The position numbers were made by a program, and so were the translations under genes. Shown piece by piece: positions 1 to 7,344 of a stretch of DNA of 64,000 bases. The DNA is from JAJPHW01 sp963799065 (GTDB lineage: Bacteria; Acidobacteriota; Terriglobia; Terriglobales; Acidobacteriaceae), in contig CAWCVJ010000001.1 of NCBI GenBank assembly GCA_963799065.1, positions 806,001 through 870,000 of the forward strand, given 5' to 3'. How positions within the stretch are numbered: the first letter of the stretch is position 1; each line of letters begins with the position of its first letter. The notes beneath the pieces were generated by a model. The model worked only from the letters and a program-made list of their open reading frames with translations. It was not told where the DNA came from and did no database searches.

Positions 1-186
1 CGTCGTCGTCACTTTATCGCCGGTCTTGAGCTCTTGAAGCATTTGCTGCCATTTCTTCTGGCGGCGCTGCTGCGGCATGATCAACAGAAAATAAAAGATG
101 GCAAAAATGAAAATCAGCGGCGCGAAGCCCAGCCAACTCGCACTGCCACCACCGAACTGCATCGCGAAAATTGCAAAAATGTTCAT
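1..186 (-). CDS. yajC: Preprotein translocase subunit YajC (3' part missing)
   Basis: Only the first 62 codons lie in the window; the gene runs off the left edge. YajC is a small single-pass inner-membrane partner of SecDF in the Sec translocase. The visible protein has a short N-terminal stretch, one hydrophobic segment at about residues 20-38, then the family hallmark LIMPQQRRQKK followed by LKTGDKVTT, the usual YajC opening of its cytoplasmic domain. It lies downstream of tgt on the same strand, the classic tgt-yajC-secD order, so secD probably continues outside the window. The ATG at 184-186 is the only sensible start. The identity is clear from the motif although the C-terminus is unseen. 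Confidence 0.93.
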   Translation of the reverse strand, partial: MNIFAIFAMQFGGGSASWLGFAPLIFIFAIFYFLLIMPQQRRQKKWQQMLQELKTGDKVTTT

Positions 187-341
187 GACAAAGTGAAATT
201 ACTCGACCGGAATGTCCATGACACCGGTCTATCGAAAGCGCTTTCTTGTGCTGAGTCCCGCAGGATTTCTGGCGATACGGGCCGGAGATTCCTTACGTCT
301 TTGGCACCAATGCTCTACTGCGTGACGGGGAAGGCGTGTCT

Positions 342-1469
342 TCAACGCACAGTGGTTCGAGGCAGAAGTGCGCCTGTTCCCCCAAGTAAAATAGCATGAC
401 GCACCCTTTGCATAGTGTCAAGGTAGAAACTCAGGTTGTGGATGGTATTCAAGACCTGAGCCAACACTTCGTTCGACGCATAAAGATGTCGCAGATAGGC
501 TCGCGAATAGCGCTGGCACACTCGGCAAGCGCAATTCGGATCAAGCGGCCCGCCGTCGGACGCATAGCGCACTTGCTTGATCGAGATTCTTCCCTCGGAA
601 GTGAACAGCAGCCCGTGCCGCGCCGCCCGCGTCGGCAGGACGCAATCCATCATGTCCACGCCTAGGTTTGCGTAGTAGACAATTTCTTCCGGCGTTCCGA
701 CGCCCATCAGATATCGCGGCTGATCTTTAGGAAGAAATTCGAGCGTGGCCTCGACCACTTCTTGCGTGAGATGACGCGGTTCGCCGACGCTGAGCCCTCC
801 GATAGCGTAACCGGGAAATCCGATCTCGATGGTTCGTTCAGCGGATTCTTTTCGCAAAGCGAGAGCCATGCCGCCTTGCACGATCCCAAACAACGACTGA
901 TGCTGGCCCGGCAAGTTCCACGGGACGGCGTTTTTGTGAGACTCGAAGTGCCGCTTACTGCGCTCCGCCCAACGCAGCGTCAGCTCCATCGAATCGCGCA
1001 TGCGCTTCGTGTCCGCGGGATACTCCGTACACTCATCGAACGCCATGATGATGTCCGCGCCGAGGCCAATCTGCGCGTCCATCGCGCTCTCGGGAGTGAA
1101 GAAATGAGATGACCCGTCGAGATGCGAACGAAACGTCACGCCCTCCTCAGACACTTTCCGCAATTCATTCAAACTGAAAACCTGGAAGCCACCCGAGTCG
1201 GTCAGGATGGCGCGAGGCCAAGCCATAAATCCATGCAGTCCGCCCAGCTTGCGCACCTGTTCCACGCCGGGACGCAAATAAAGATGGTAGGTATTGCTAA
1301 GCAGAATGTTGACGCCAAGTTCTTCGAGGATGTCTTGCGGAATGCCCTTCACGGTAGCAAGCGTTCCGACCGGCATAAACACAGGCGTTTGCACGACGCC
1401 ATGAGGCGTAATAAGCCGCCCCGCACGGGCCGCGCCGGAAGAAGACTCAATTTGAAATTGGAGGGACAC
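342..1469 (-). CDS. tgt: Queuine tRNA-ribosyltransferase (TGT)
   Basis: Exchanges guanine 34 for the queuosine precursor preQ1 in tRNAs with GUN anticodons. The protein has 375 residues, the normal bacterial length. It shows the substrate motif TDSGGFQVFSL near residue 90, the nucleophile region MDCVLPTR near 275, and the zinc site CACRVC followed by a histidine in YLRHLY near 320. The start appears to be GTG at 1467-1469, with no convincing Shine-Dalgarno. yajC follows about 155 bases downstream, the usual pairing. No other queuosine genes are visible in the window. Confidence 0.97.
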   Translation of the reverse strand: MSLQFQIESSSGAARAGRLITPHGVVQTPVFMPVGTLATVKGIPQDILEELGVNILLSNTYHLYLRPGVEQVRKLGGLHGFMAWPRAILTDSGGFQVFSLNELRKVSEEGVTFRSHLDGSSHFFTPESAMDAQIGLGADIIMAFDECTEYPADTKRMRDSMELTLRWAERSKRHFESHKNAVPWNLPGQHQSLFGIVQGGMALALRKESAERTIEIGFPGYAIGGLSVGEPRHLTQEVVEATLEFLPKDQPRYLMGVGTPEEIVYYANLGVDMMDCVLPTRAARHGLLFTSEGRISIKQVRYASDGGPLDPNCACRVCQRYSRAYLRHLYASNEVLAQVLNTIHNLSFYLDTMQRVRHAILLGGTGALLPRTTVR

Positions 1470-1586
1470 CGCTAGGGGATTGTAGCAACCCCTAAGTCAT
1501 CCCGAAGATCCGGCGTACTTCAGCCGGGCGAGGGATCTGGCGTGCAGTATTCGTGCTGACCGTCGCGAACGGAGTCTCTAAAATGT

Positions 1587-1823
1587 TCACCACTCGACGA
1601 TCTCTTTGCCCACATCGGGGCCCCAGTCAGTCTCTCCGTGTCGATTCTCAGGCGTGATTCCCGAAATTAGTTCTTCCAACGTCAGCGCGCGGCGAAGGTG
1701 GACTTCTCCGTCCACGACCTCGTTCACAATTGAATCGCCTTCTCGAAGACGCGCCTTTTCGACAACCGCTTTCGGAACGAGCACCCCAAGGCTATTGCTC
1801 CATTTGACCACTCGATATCTCAC
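1587..1823 (-). CDS. MazE/AbrB-type antitoxin-like protein, no partner toxin
   Basis: This 78-residue protein opens with RYRVVKWSNSLGVLVPKAVVEKARLREGD-like sequence (residues 2-30), the swapped-hairpin AbrB/MazE DNA-binding fold: KWGNS-type motif, then a PKAV segment, then a GDSI turn. The C-terminal half (LTLEELISGITPENRHGE, DWGPDVGKEIVEW) matches the toxin-binding tail of MazE proteins. In a normal module a MazF/PemK toxin gene overlaps the antitoxin stop, but here only about 117 non-coding bases precede the tgt start. It is therefore an orphan antitoxin or a free-standing regulator. The start is GTG at 1821-1823. Confidence 0.7.
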   Translation of the reverse strand: MRYRVVKWSNSLGVLVPKAVVEKARLREGDSIVNEVVDGEVHLRRALTLEELISGITPENRHGETDWGPDVGKEIVEW

Positions 1824-1867
1824 ATTGGCTTCCAGAAAAGTTATCCCGAAGATGCGGCGCGGTCCGG

Positions 1868-2221
1868 CTAGAACTTGTAACGCAAGTCATAATCCATGCT
1901 CATCGGCTTTCCATTGAAGGTTCCCGGATCGAAGCGGCACTGTCTTGCGGCCTCCTCTGCAAACGGGACCAGCCGATCATCGCCACTTTTTGGTGTAGTA
2001 TCGCCGACTGTGCCATCGGTGAGAACGGACACGGTAATTACAACCACGCCGTGGATACCGCGGCATGGTTTTCCTACGCTGCAATCTGGCTTGAATAGCT
2101 TGAGTGGCCGTGGGGGCACGATGGGAGGTTTTGACTGCCCGCGAAGAACTCCCACAAGTCCCGCGAAAGAAACTAATGCGACGGCCAGCAGCCTTTGAGA
2201 GTATCCAGTTCGCTTCATCAT
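1868..2221 (-). CDS. Exported protein with TonB C-terminal-like domain
   Basis: 117 residues. An N-terminal hydrophobic segment (LLAVALVSFAGLVGVLRGQ) looks like a signal peptide or anchor. The remainder matches the TonB C-terminal fold: VVVITVSVLTDGTVGDTTPKSG, then AARQCRFDPGTFNGKPM, resembling the V-x-G-x-V and W-x-F-x-P-A pattern of TonB_C. The proline-rich periplasm-spanning region of a true TonB is absent and no ExbBD genes adjoin. It may be one of the short exported TonB_C proteins common in Acidobacteriota rather than an energy transducer. Function unknown. Confidence 0.6.
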   Translation of the reverse strand: MMKRTGYSQRLLAVALVSFAGLVGVLRGQSKPPIVPPRPLKLFKPDCSVGKPCRGIHGVVVITVSVLTDGTVGDTTPKSGDDRLVPFAEEAARQCRFDPGTFNGKPMSMDYDLRYKF

Positions 2222-2264
2222 AAATTAAGCAGATACTGGTTCAGCCTAACAGTTCCCCTGCGCC

Positions 2265-3665
2265 TCACGGCCGCGTCATTCTCTCCGGCTTCATCAATAA
2301 ATGAAATTCCTCTTCGGTCAGGTAGCCCAGCTTGAGCGCGGCTTCCAAGAGACTGGTTTTGTCCACATGGGCGGTGTGGGCGATTTTGGCGGCTTTGTCG
2401 TATCCCACCTTGGGCGCTAGCGCCGTTACCAGCATCAGCGAGTTCTTCACGTACCAGTCAACTTTCGCGCGATCGACTGCGATGCCGTCGATCATGAATT
2501 CAACGTAGCCGCGGCTGGCGTCGGCCAGCAGCGTGACCGAGTGCAGAAAGTTATAAATGATGACCGGCTTGAAAACGTTCAGCTCGAAGTTTCCCTGCGA
2601 GCCGGCGAAGCCGACGGCGGCAGTCGCGCCGTGAACCTGGGCGCAGACCATCGTCATGGCCTCGCACTGCGTAGGATTGACCTTGCCCGGCATAATGGAA
2701 GATCCAGGTTCGTTTTCTGGAATCGTCAACTCGCCCAATCCGCAGCGCGGACCAGACGCCAGCCAGCGGATGTCGTTGGAAATTTTCATCAACGAAGCTG
2801 CCAGTGTTTCAAGCGCGCCTTGCGCGAAGACAATTTCATCGTGCGCCGACAGCGCTGCGAATTTGTTGGGATGCGAGCGGAAGGGAAGTCCAGTGAGTTC
2901 CGCGATCTTTTTCGCAGCACGTTCGGCGAATTCGGGATGCGTATTCAGTCCCGTACCAACCGCCGTTCCGCCTATCGCGAGATCGTAGAGTCCGTCGAGC
3001 GCTTGTTCGAGGCGCTTGATGTCGCGCTCCAGCAAACTGGCCCAGCCGCCAAACTCTTGCCCAATGGTGAGTGGGACGGCGTCTTGCAAGTGCGTGCGCC
3101 CGATCTTGACCACATCGTGAAATTCTTTCGCCTTGGCCGCAATCGCGTCATGCACGCGTTTGATCCCGGGAATCAACGTGTTCTTCACGCGATCCGCAGC
3201 GGCGATGTGCATGGCGGTCGGAAACGTGTCATTCGACGACTGCGACATGTTGACGTCGTCATTGGGATGAATCGGCTTCTTCGATCCCATCACTCCACCG
3301 GCGATTTCAATCGCCCGGTTGGAGATGACTTCGTTCACGTTCATGTTGGTCTGCGTGCCGCTGCCGGTCTGCCAAATGCGCAGCGGAAATTGGTCGGCAA
3401 GTTTGCCGGCGGTCACTTCGTCAGCGGCCTGCGCGATGAGTTTCGATTTTTCCGCGGACAGCTTGCCGAGATCATGATTGACTAGCGCGCAAGCCTTCTT
3501 GAGAATCGCGAAGGCTCGAATCAACTCCGGCGGCATGGTGTCACGGCCAATATCGAAGTGATGTAGCGAGCGCTGCGTTTGCGCCCCCCAATAAACGTTA
3601 GCCGGGACGGAAATCGTCCCTATGCTGTCAGATTCGTTGCGGGTGGGGCCTTGGATAGTGGACAT
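2265..3665 (-). CDS. fumC: Class II fumarate hydratase
   Basis: Catalyses reversible hydration of fumarate to malate in the TCA cycle; an iron-free homotetramer in this family. The 466-residue protein carries the superfamily signature GSSIMPGKVNPTQCE near residue 320, the substrate segments HPNDDVNMSQSSNDTFPT near 135 and KIGRTHLQDAVPLTIGQE near 185, and NEVISNRA. I chose the ATG at 3663-3665 because AGGAG precedes it by 9 bases and MSTIQ is a normal start; an upstream in-frame ATG at 3713 would add 16 unlikely residues. It appears to be a single-gene unit. Confidence 0.97.
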   Translation of the reverse strand: MSTIQGPTRNESDSIGTISVPANVYWGAQTQRSLHHFDIGRDTMPPELIRAFAILKKACALVNHDLGKLSAEKSKLIAQAADEVTAGKLADQFPLRIWQTGSGTQTNMNVNEVISNRAIEIAGGVMGSKKPIHPNDDVNMSQSSNDTFPTAMHIAAADRVKNTLIPGIKRVHDAIAAKAKEFHDVVKIGRTHLQDAVPLTIGQEFGGWASLLERDIKRLEQALDGLYDLAIGGTAVGTGLNTHPEFAERAAKKIAELTGLPFRSHPNKFAALSAHDEIVFAQGALETLAASLMKISNDIRWLASGPRCGLGELTIPENEPGSSIMPGKVNPTQCEAMTMVCAQVHGATAAVGFAGSQGNFELNVFKPVIIYNFLHSVTLLADASRGYVEFMIDGIAVDRAKVDWYVKNSLMLVTALAPKVGYDKAAKIAHTAHVDKTSLLEAALKLGYLTEEEFHLLMKPERMTRP

Positions 3666-3748
3666 GAACGAATCTCCTGTGCGGCCAAGCCTGCGGCAAT
3701 GACGAGAACTCACGATTATACGGTGAGGATTTCCTGTACGCAGAGGAG

Positions 3749-4099
3749 CTAGATCGTTTTCTTTCTGGACTTCGGCAGCGGCATTTCAATGAAGTCGAAG
3801 CTTCCCGGCGTGGCTGCGTCAACCTTGGCCATGATCGCTGCGGCGTGCTCACTTACGATAGGCAAGATGTTCGAGCCGAGCACGACCAGCGAAAGTCTGC
3901 GGCCCGCGAGGTTTTGCTGATAGCGGATATTTTGATCGGACGTGACCATTAGATCGAATCCCGCCGCTTCGCCAGCGTCAAGCAGTTCGCCATTTTCAAG
4001 CTGGGGATGCCATTGCATCTGGACGAACGTAGGGACATCATGTGCGGAGAGGAACCTGCGCACGCCCACTGGAACGTTCTTGTCAAACAGGATTCGCAA
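3749..4099 (-). CDS. DUF5615-family PIN-like toxin
   Basis: A 116-residue protein beginning RILFDKNVPVGVRRFL, the usual DUF5615 opening (MKILLDENLPxxL), with a second acidic cluster at FDLMVTSDQNIRYQQNL that matches the family PIN-like active site. I place the start at TTG 4097-4099. It gives the canonical N-terminus and overlaps the upstream DUF433 gene by 17 bases, as expected for a translationally coupled pair; the longer frame to 4168 would run inside the DUF433 gene. Such pairs are regarded as toxin-antitoxin-like modules with a presumed ribonuclease toxin. The toxic activity is inferred from the family. Confidence 0.75.
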   Translation of the reverse strand: MRILFDKNVPVGVRRFLSAHDVPTFVQMQWHPQLENGELLDAGEAAGFDLMVTSDQNIRYQQNLAGRRLSLVVLGSNILPIVSEHAAAIMAKVDAATPGSFDFIEMPLPKSRKKTI

Positions 4100-4319
4100 C
4101 GCGATGGCTCTGTGCGTAAGCCACAATCGCTTCGATGCGATCAGGAGGCAACTCAAACTGCTCGGCAATTTCGCAAACGCTCACGCCGTAATCGAAATTA
4201 TCGACAATCGCACCGACCGGCATCCGTGTGCCGCGCAGAACAGGCGCCCCGCTTTGTACGCCCGGCTTAACTTCAACCAGCGGGCATCCGCTCCAATCGA
4301 TTTTATCGAGGGTCGGCAT
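4083..4319 (-). CDS. DUF433-family antitoxin-like protein
   Basis: 78 residues. The pattern WSGCPLVEVKPGVQSGAPVLRGTRMPV is the diagnostic DUF433 region (G-x-P-V-x-x-G-T-R-x-P-V), followed by a helix-turn-helix-like stretch DYGVSVCEIAEQFELPPDRIEAIVAYA. DUF433 proteins are small DNA-binding antitoxin candidates encoded just ahead of DUF5615 proteins, exactly the order here. The gene ends inside the start of the DUF5615 gene, so the two should be co-translated. It probably represses its own promoter, although I see no clear operator upstream. Confidence 0.8.
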   Translation of the reverse strand: MPTLDKIDWSGCPLVEVKPGVQSGAPVLRGTRMPVGAIVDNFDYGVSVCEIAEQFELPPDRIEAIVAYAQSHRVANPV

Positions 4320-4400
4320 AAGTCACCTTGCTTGCGCTTATCATTCCACGATCTAGCTCAAAATGCCAATCGAAAAGGTGCGAGTCCGGCGCCTCTGAGT

Positions 4401-5069
4401 TCACTCAAACTCAATCCGCTCAAAACCCAGCCCCTGCAACAGGCTGGTCATGGTCGCCCGGGCGTTGTCATTGGCAGTTTTCAGGATGCCTCCCGCTAGC
4501 GCCGCTGCCTGCAACTGATGCTCCGCTTCCGCGCGCACTTGCGATTCGAGGTTGGGGTCGGTGGGGACGAGCAATCCTGTTTGTCGCGAGTAGACACGCG
4601 TGTTGGCGCTGTCCAGGCGGGTGCTGAAGATTTGTGCGGGTGGCAGATGAATGCGGACATCTTTGTGATCGATATGCACGTCGCCCGGTCGCAAAGTCGA
4701 GAAATCGATGCCCGCGACAACGTCTCCGTGGACCATAAGCAATAAACGGTCGCCAGCAAGAAAATCGGGCAGGATGGGATTGGACTTCTCGCCAGTAACG
4801 ATCTTGTCCATCGTATAAACCACCGTCTCCAGCCGTTGCAGTTGCTGTATACGATTGACAACAGTCGGTTGGCTCACATCCAGCGTGAGCGTACGTCCGG
4901 TGAGCACGGAAAGCAATCGAGTCCAGAGTGGTTGTTGCGTTCGCGCGGAAACGCCGATGAGCAGTGCACCAAAGCCGACTATCAGGGCGATTATTGCACC
5001 CACGACAATCTTGAACGAGGTATGTCGTGATGATGATCCGCTATCAGCAGATGGAGGGACAAAGTTCAT
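4401..5069 (-). CDS. DUF4230 membrane-anchored protein
   Basis: 222 residues with one N-terminal membrane segment at about 20-42 (FKIVVGAIIALIVGFGALLIGV) and a large, probably extracytoplasmic part. The segment QRLETVVYTMDKIVTGE, then GDRLLLMVHGDVVAGIDFSTL and VRIHLPPAQIFSTRLD, is the typical DUF4230 core. The C-terminal helix (VRAEAEHQLQAAALAGGILKTANDNARATMTSLLQGLGF) also fits that family. Biochemical function is unknown. The gene stands alone, with the divergent ypdA starting about 120 bases away. Confidence 0.8.
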   Translation of the reverse strand: MNFVPPSADSGSSSRHTSFKIVVGAIIALIVGFGALLIGVSARTQQPLWTRLLSVLTGRTLTLDVSQPTVVNRIQQLQRLETVVYTMDKIVTGEKSNPILPDFLAGDRLLLMVHGDVVAGIDFSTLRPGDVHIDHKDVRIHLPPAQIFSTRLDSANTRVYSRQTGLLVPTDPNLESQVRAEAEHQLQAAALAGGILKTANDNARATMTSLLQGLGFERIEFE

Positions 5070-5190
5070 AGCAGAATCCTTTACCCGGAACGTATCACAT
5101 CAACGCCACCTTCACATCGGCTTGGCAAACGCTCGTCGAACGGCTTAGCCTCCGTGCTAGAATCGTGTTCTTCTCAGGCGCGAGCACTGC

Positions 5191-6234
5191 ATGACGACGC
5201 ACCTTCTTACTGAAACCATGACTCGGCCCCTGCTGCAGGCTGGCCGCAGCAACCGCCTCGACGTGCTCGTCGTCGGGGCTGGCCCAACTGGCTTGGCGTG
5301 CGGTATCGAAGCGCAGAAGATCGGCTGCAAAGTGCTGGTCGTCGACAAAGGCTGCGTGGTCAATTCCCTGTTCAACTATCCGGCGAATATGACGTTTTTC
5401 ACGACGCCGGAACTGCTTGAGATCGGCGACATTCCGTTCAGCACGGCGAATCAGAAGCCGACACGTCCCGAGGCTCTCGAATACTACCGCAAAGTCGTCG
5501 AGCATTATCACCTGCCGGTTGCGCAATATCAGAGAGTCGAAGCGGTGTCGGGCAGCGACGGCCATTTTCACGTTGTCACCACAGACAGTCTAGGCCGAAT
5601 TTTCGACTACGAAACGCGCAAGCTGATCGTATCCATCGGGTATTACGATCTCCCCAATAAGCTGCATGTTCCCGGCGAAGAGCTATCTAAGGTGATGCAC
5701 TATTATCACGAGCCGCATCCGTATTTCGATAACGACGTGGTTGTGATCGGCGGGAAGAATTCTGCTGCGATCGCATCACTGGATCTGTGGAGGCATGGGT
5801 CACGGGTTACGCTAGTCCATCGTGGCGCGAAGCTGCATCACCACATCAAATACTGGATTCTTCCCGACATCGAAAACCGCATCAAGAATCGCGAGATCGC
5901 TGCCTACTTTAATTCCACGGTTCGCGAGATCACGCCGGATGAAGTTCTACTCGACACGCCCGACGGGCCGGTGACGCTCAAGAATGATTTTGTGTTCGCG
6001 TTGGTGGGGTACCACCCCGACTACGATTTTCTCCGCGCTATCGGTCTTGAGTTGTCGGAGGAGCAGTGCCGCCCGGTGTGCGATCCCCAGACCTTAGAAA
6101 GCAATGTGCCCGGAATTTACGTCGCGGGTGTCATCGTCGCCGGATCACGCACCAACGAAATCTTCATCGAAAACGGACGCTTTCACGGCCAGCAAATCGC
6201 CGAGGACTTGAAAAAAAAGCTGAGAGCAAGTTGA
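5191..6234 (+). CDS. ypdA: YpdA-family FAD/NAD(P)-dependent thiol-disulfide reductase
   Basis: A 347-residue flavoprotein with an N-terminal FAD motif VVGAGPTGLACGIEA at about residue 26 and a second dinucleotide motif VVIGGKNSAAIASLDLWR near 185. The stretch NSLFNYPANMTFFTTPELLEIGDIPF is typical of YpdA, the putative bacillithiol disulfide reductase. In Firmicutes YpdA reduces oxidised bacillithiol with NADPH; transfer of that role to this organism is inference, supported by known bacillithiol genes in some Acidobacteriota. The classical thioredoxin-reductase CxxC is absent, as in YpdA. The gene is convergent with the SurA-like gene, only 3 bases apart. Confidence 0.88.
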   Translation: MTTHLLTETMTRPLLQAGRSNRLDVLVVGAGPTGLACGIEAQKIGCKVLVVDKGCVVNSLFNYPANMTFFTTPELLEIGDIPFSTANQKPTRPEALEYYRKVVEHYHLPVAQYQRVEAVSGSDGHFHVVTTDSLGRIFDYETRKLIVSIGYYDLPNKLHVPGEELSKVMHYYHEPHPYFDNDVVVIGGKNSAAIASLDLWRHGSRVTLVHRGAKLHHHIKYWILPDIENRIKNREIAAYFNSTVREITPDEVLLDTPDGPVTLKNDFVFALVGYHPDYDFLRAIGLELSEEQCRPVCDPQTLESNVPGIYVAGVIVAGSRTNEIFIENGRFHGQQIAEDLKKKLRAS

Positions 6235-6237
6235 TGG

Positions 6238-7149
6238 TCATTTTTTTTTCGCATCGAAATACGCGTGATTTACGTCCACGGCAAACGGCTTCTGTAGCGC
6301 CTCCATTCTCGACTTCATCCGTTCTCGGCGTAGTGTGACCATGATTTCCTCTTTCACTTCATCGAGCGGGATGATGTTTTTCGCATCCATCTTATAAATG
6401 TAGTGTCCGCTGGCGTCGCTAATGAGCTGCGAAACTTCGCCGGGGTTGAGATCGAACACCGTAACATGGGCCAGCGGAAGGCCGCGGCGACGCAATTTTT
6501 CCATCCTCGGGTCCGGTGAGCTATTTCCGCTTACTCCGGCAACCACAAACACTTCTTTCTGCAATGAGACAAAGCTTTCGCCCGCAGCCGCTCGTTCTCG
6601 AATCTTCAGCGCTTCGGATTTCATTTCGGCGTAGGAAGGGCTGGCTTTCGCTCCGCGGTTGCTGTCCTTGCGCAGCGGCACCACGATGCGCTCCAGCGTG
6701 GCCTCTTCATATTCGCCTTTGTGCGCCTTATAGTAATCCTCAATCTCGGACGTGGGCACGTTGGCCGCCTCGTCCTGAATCTGGTGAACCAGTTCCTGGG
6801 ATAATATTTGCAATCTGGCGAACGCCATCCTTTCCTGGAAATGGGAAGACTTATCGAGGCCACGGATTTCTGCCTCATGCGCCATGATTAGAAATTGCGG
6901 ATACGCCGTGGCCATGTGCTGTTTGGTGTCGGGGTCCATCTGGGGCTGCACCGCTTCAATTAAGTCCTCTAATTGCTTGCGAGTGACGACGGTGCGACAC
7001 TCGCCCGGAGCTTGCGAAGCCGATTCGGAGCAAAGGCCGGAAATCGTCAAAACGACGGTTTCGGGGGGCAAAGCGGGCGATGGTGATGCTGGAGACTGCG
7101 ACCAGAGATTGGTGACTGCAAGGACTAAAAAGATGAACACCGATCGCAT
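6238..7149 (-). CDS. SurA/PpiC-like peptidyl-prolyl isomerase, exported
   Basis: 303 residues with a signal peptide (MRSVFIFLVLAVTNLWSQ). An N-terminal SurA-like helical part (TRKQLEDLIEAV ... YPQFLIMAHEAEIRGLDKS) is followed at about 160-265 by a parvulin-like domain (LERIVVPLRKD, LKIRERAAAGESF, FDLNPGEVSQLISDASGHYIYKMD). This layout fits periplasmic chaperone/isomerases that help outer-membrane protein folding. The parvulin core looks diverged, so it may be mainly a chaperone. GAGG lies upstream of the ATG. Confidence 0.8.
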   Translation of the reverse strand: MRSVFIFLVLAVTNLWSQSPASPSPALPPETVVLTISGLCSESASQAPGECRTVVTRKQLEDLIEAVQPQMDPDTKQHMATAYPQFLIMAHEAEIRGLDKSSHFQERMAFARLQILSQELVHQIQDEAANVPTSEIEDYYKAHKGEYEEATLERIVVPLRKDSNRGAKASPSYAEMKSEALKIRERAAAGESFVSLQKEVFVVAGVSGNSSPDPRMEKLRRRGLPLAHVTVFDLNPGEVSQLISDASGHYIYKMDAKNIIPLDEVKEEIMVTLRRERMKSRMEALQKPFAVDVNHAYFDAKKK

Positions 7150-7344
7150 ACGAAGGCCTCGCCCCGGAATTGATTTGACAACTTAACCAGACCATCAAAC
7201 TAGCAGAATTCGCCGCCCCTCGAGTACATCGCCGATTTTCAACGTGCCCATAGAGTCTTTCTTCTCCCGTACTTCTTCACCTTGACGTGGAGATTCGGCG
7301 AACAGATAATCGCTGCTGCGAGCTTATTCCGTCCTGAGGTTTCC

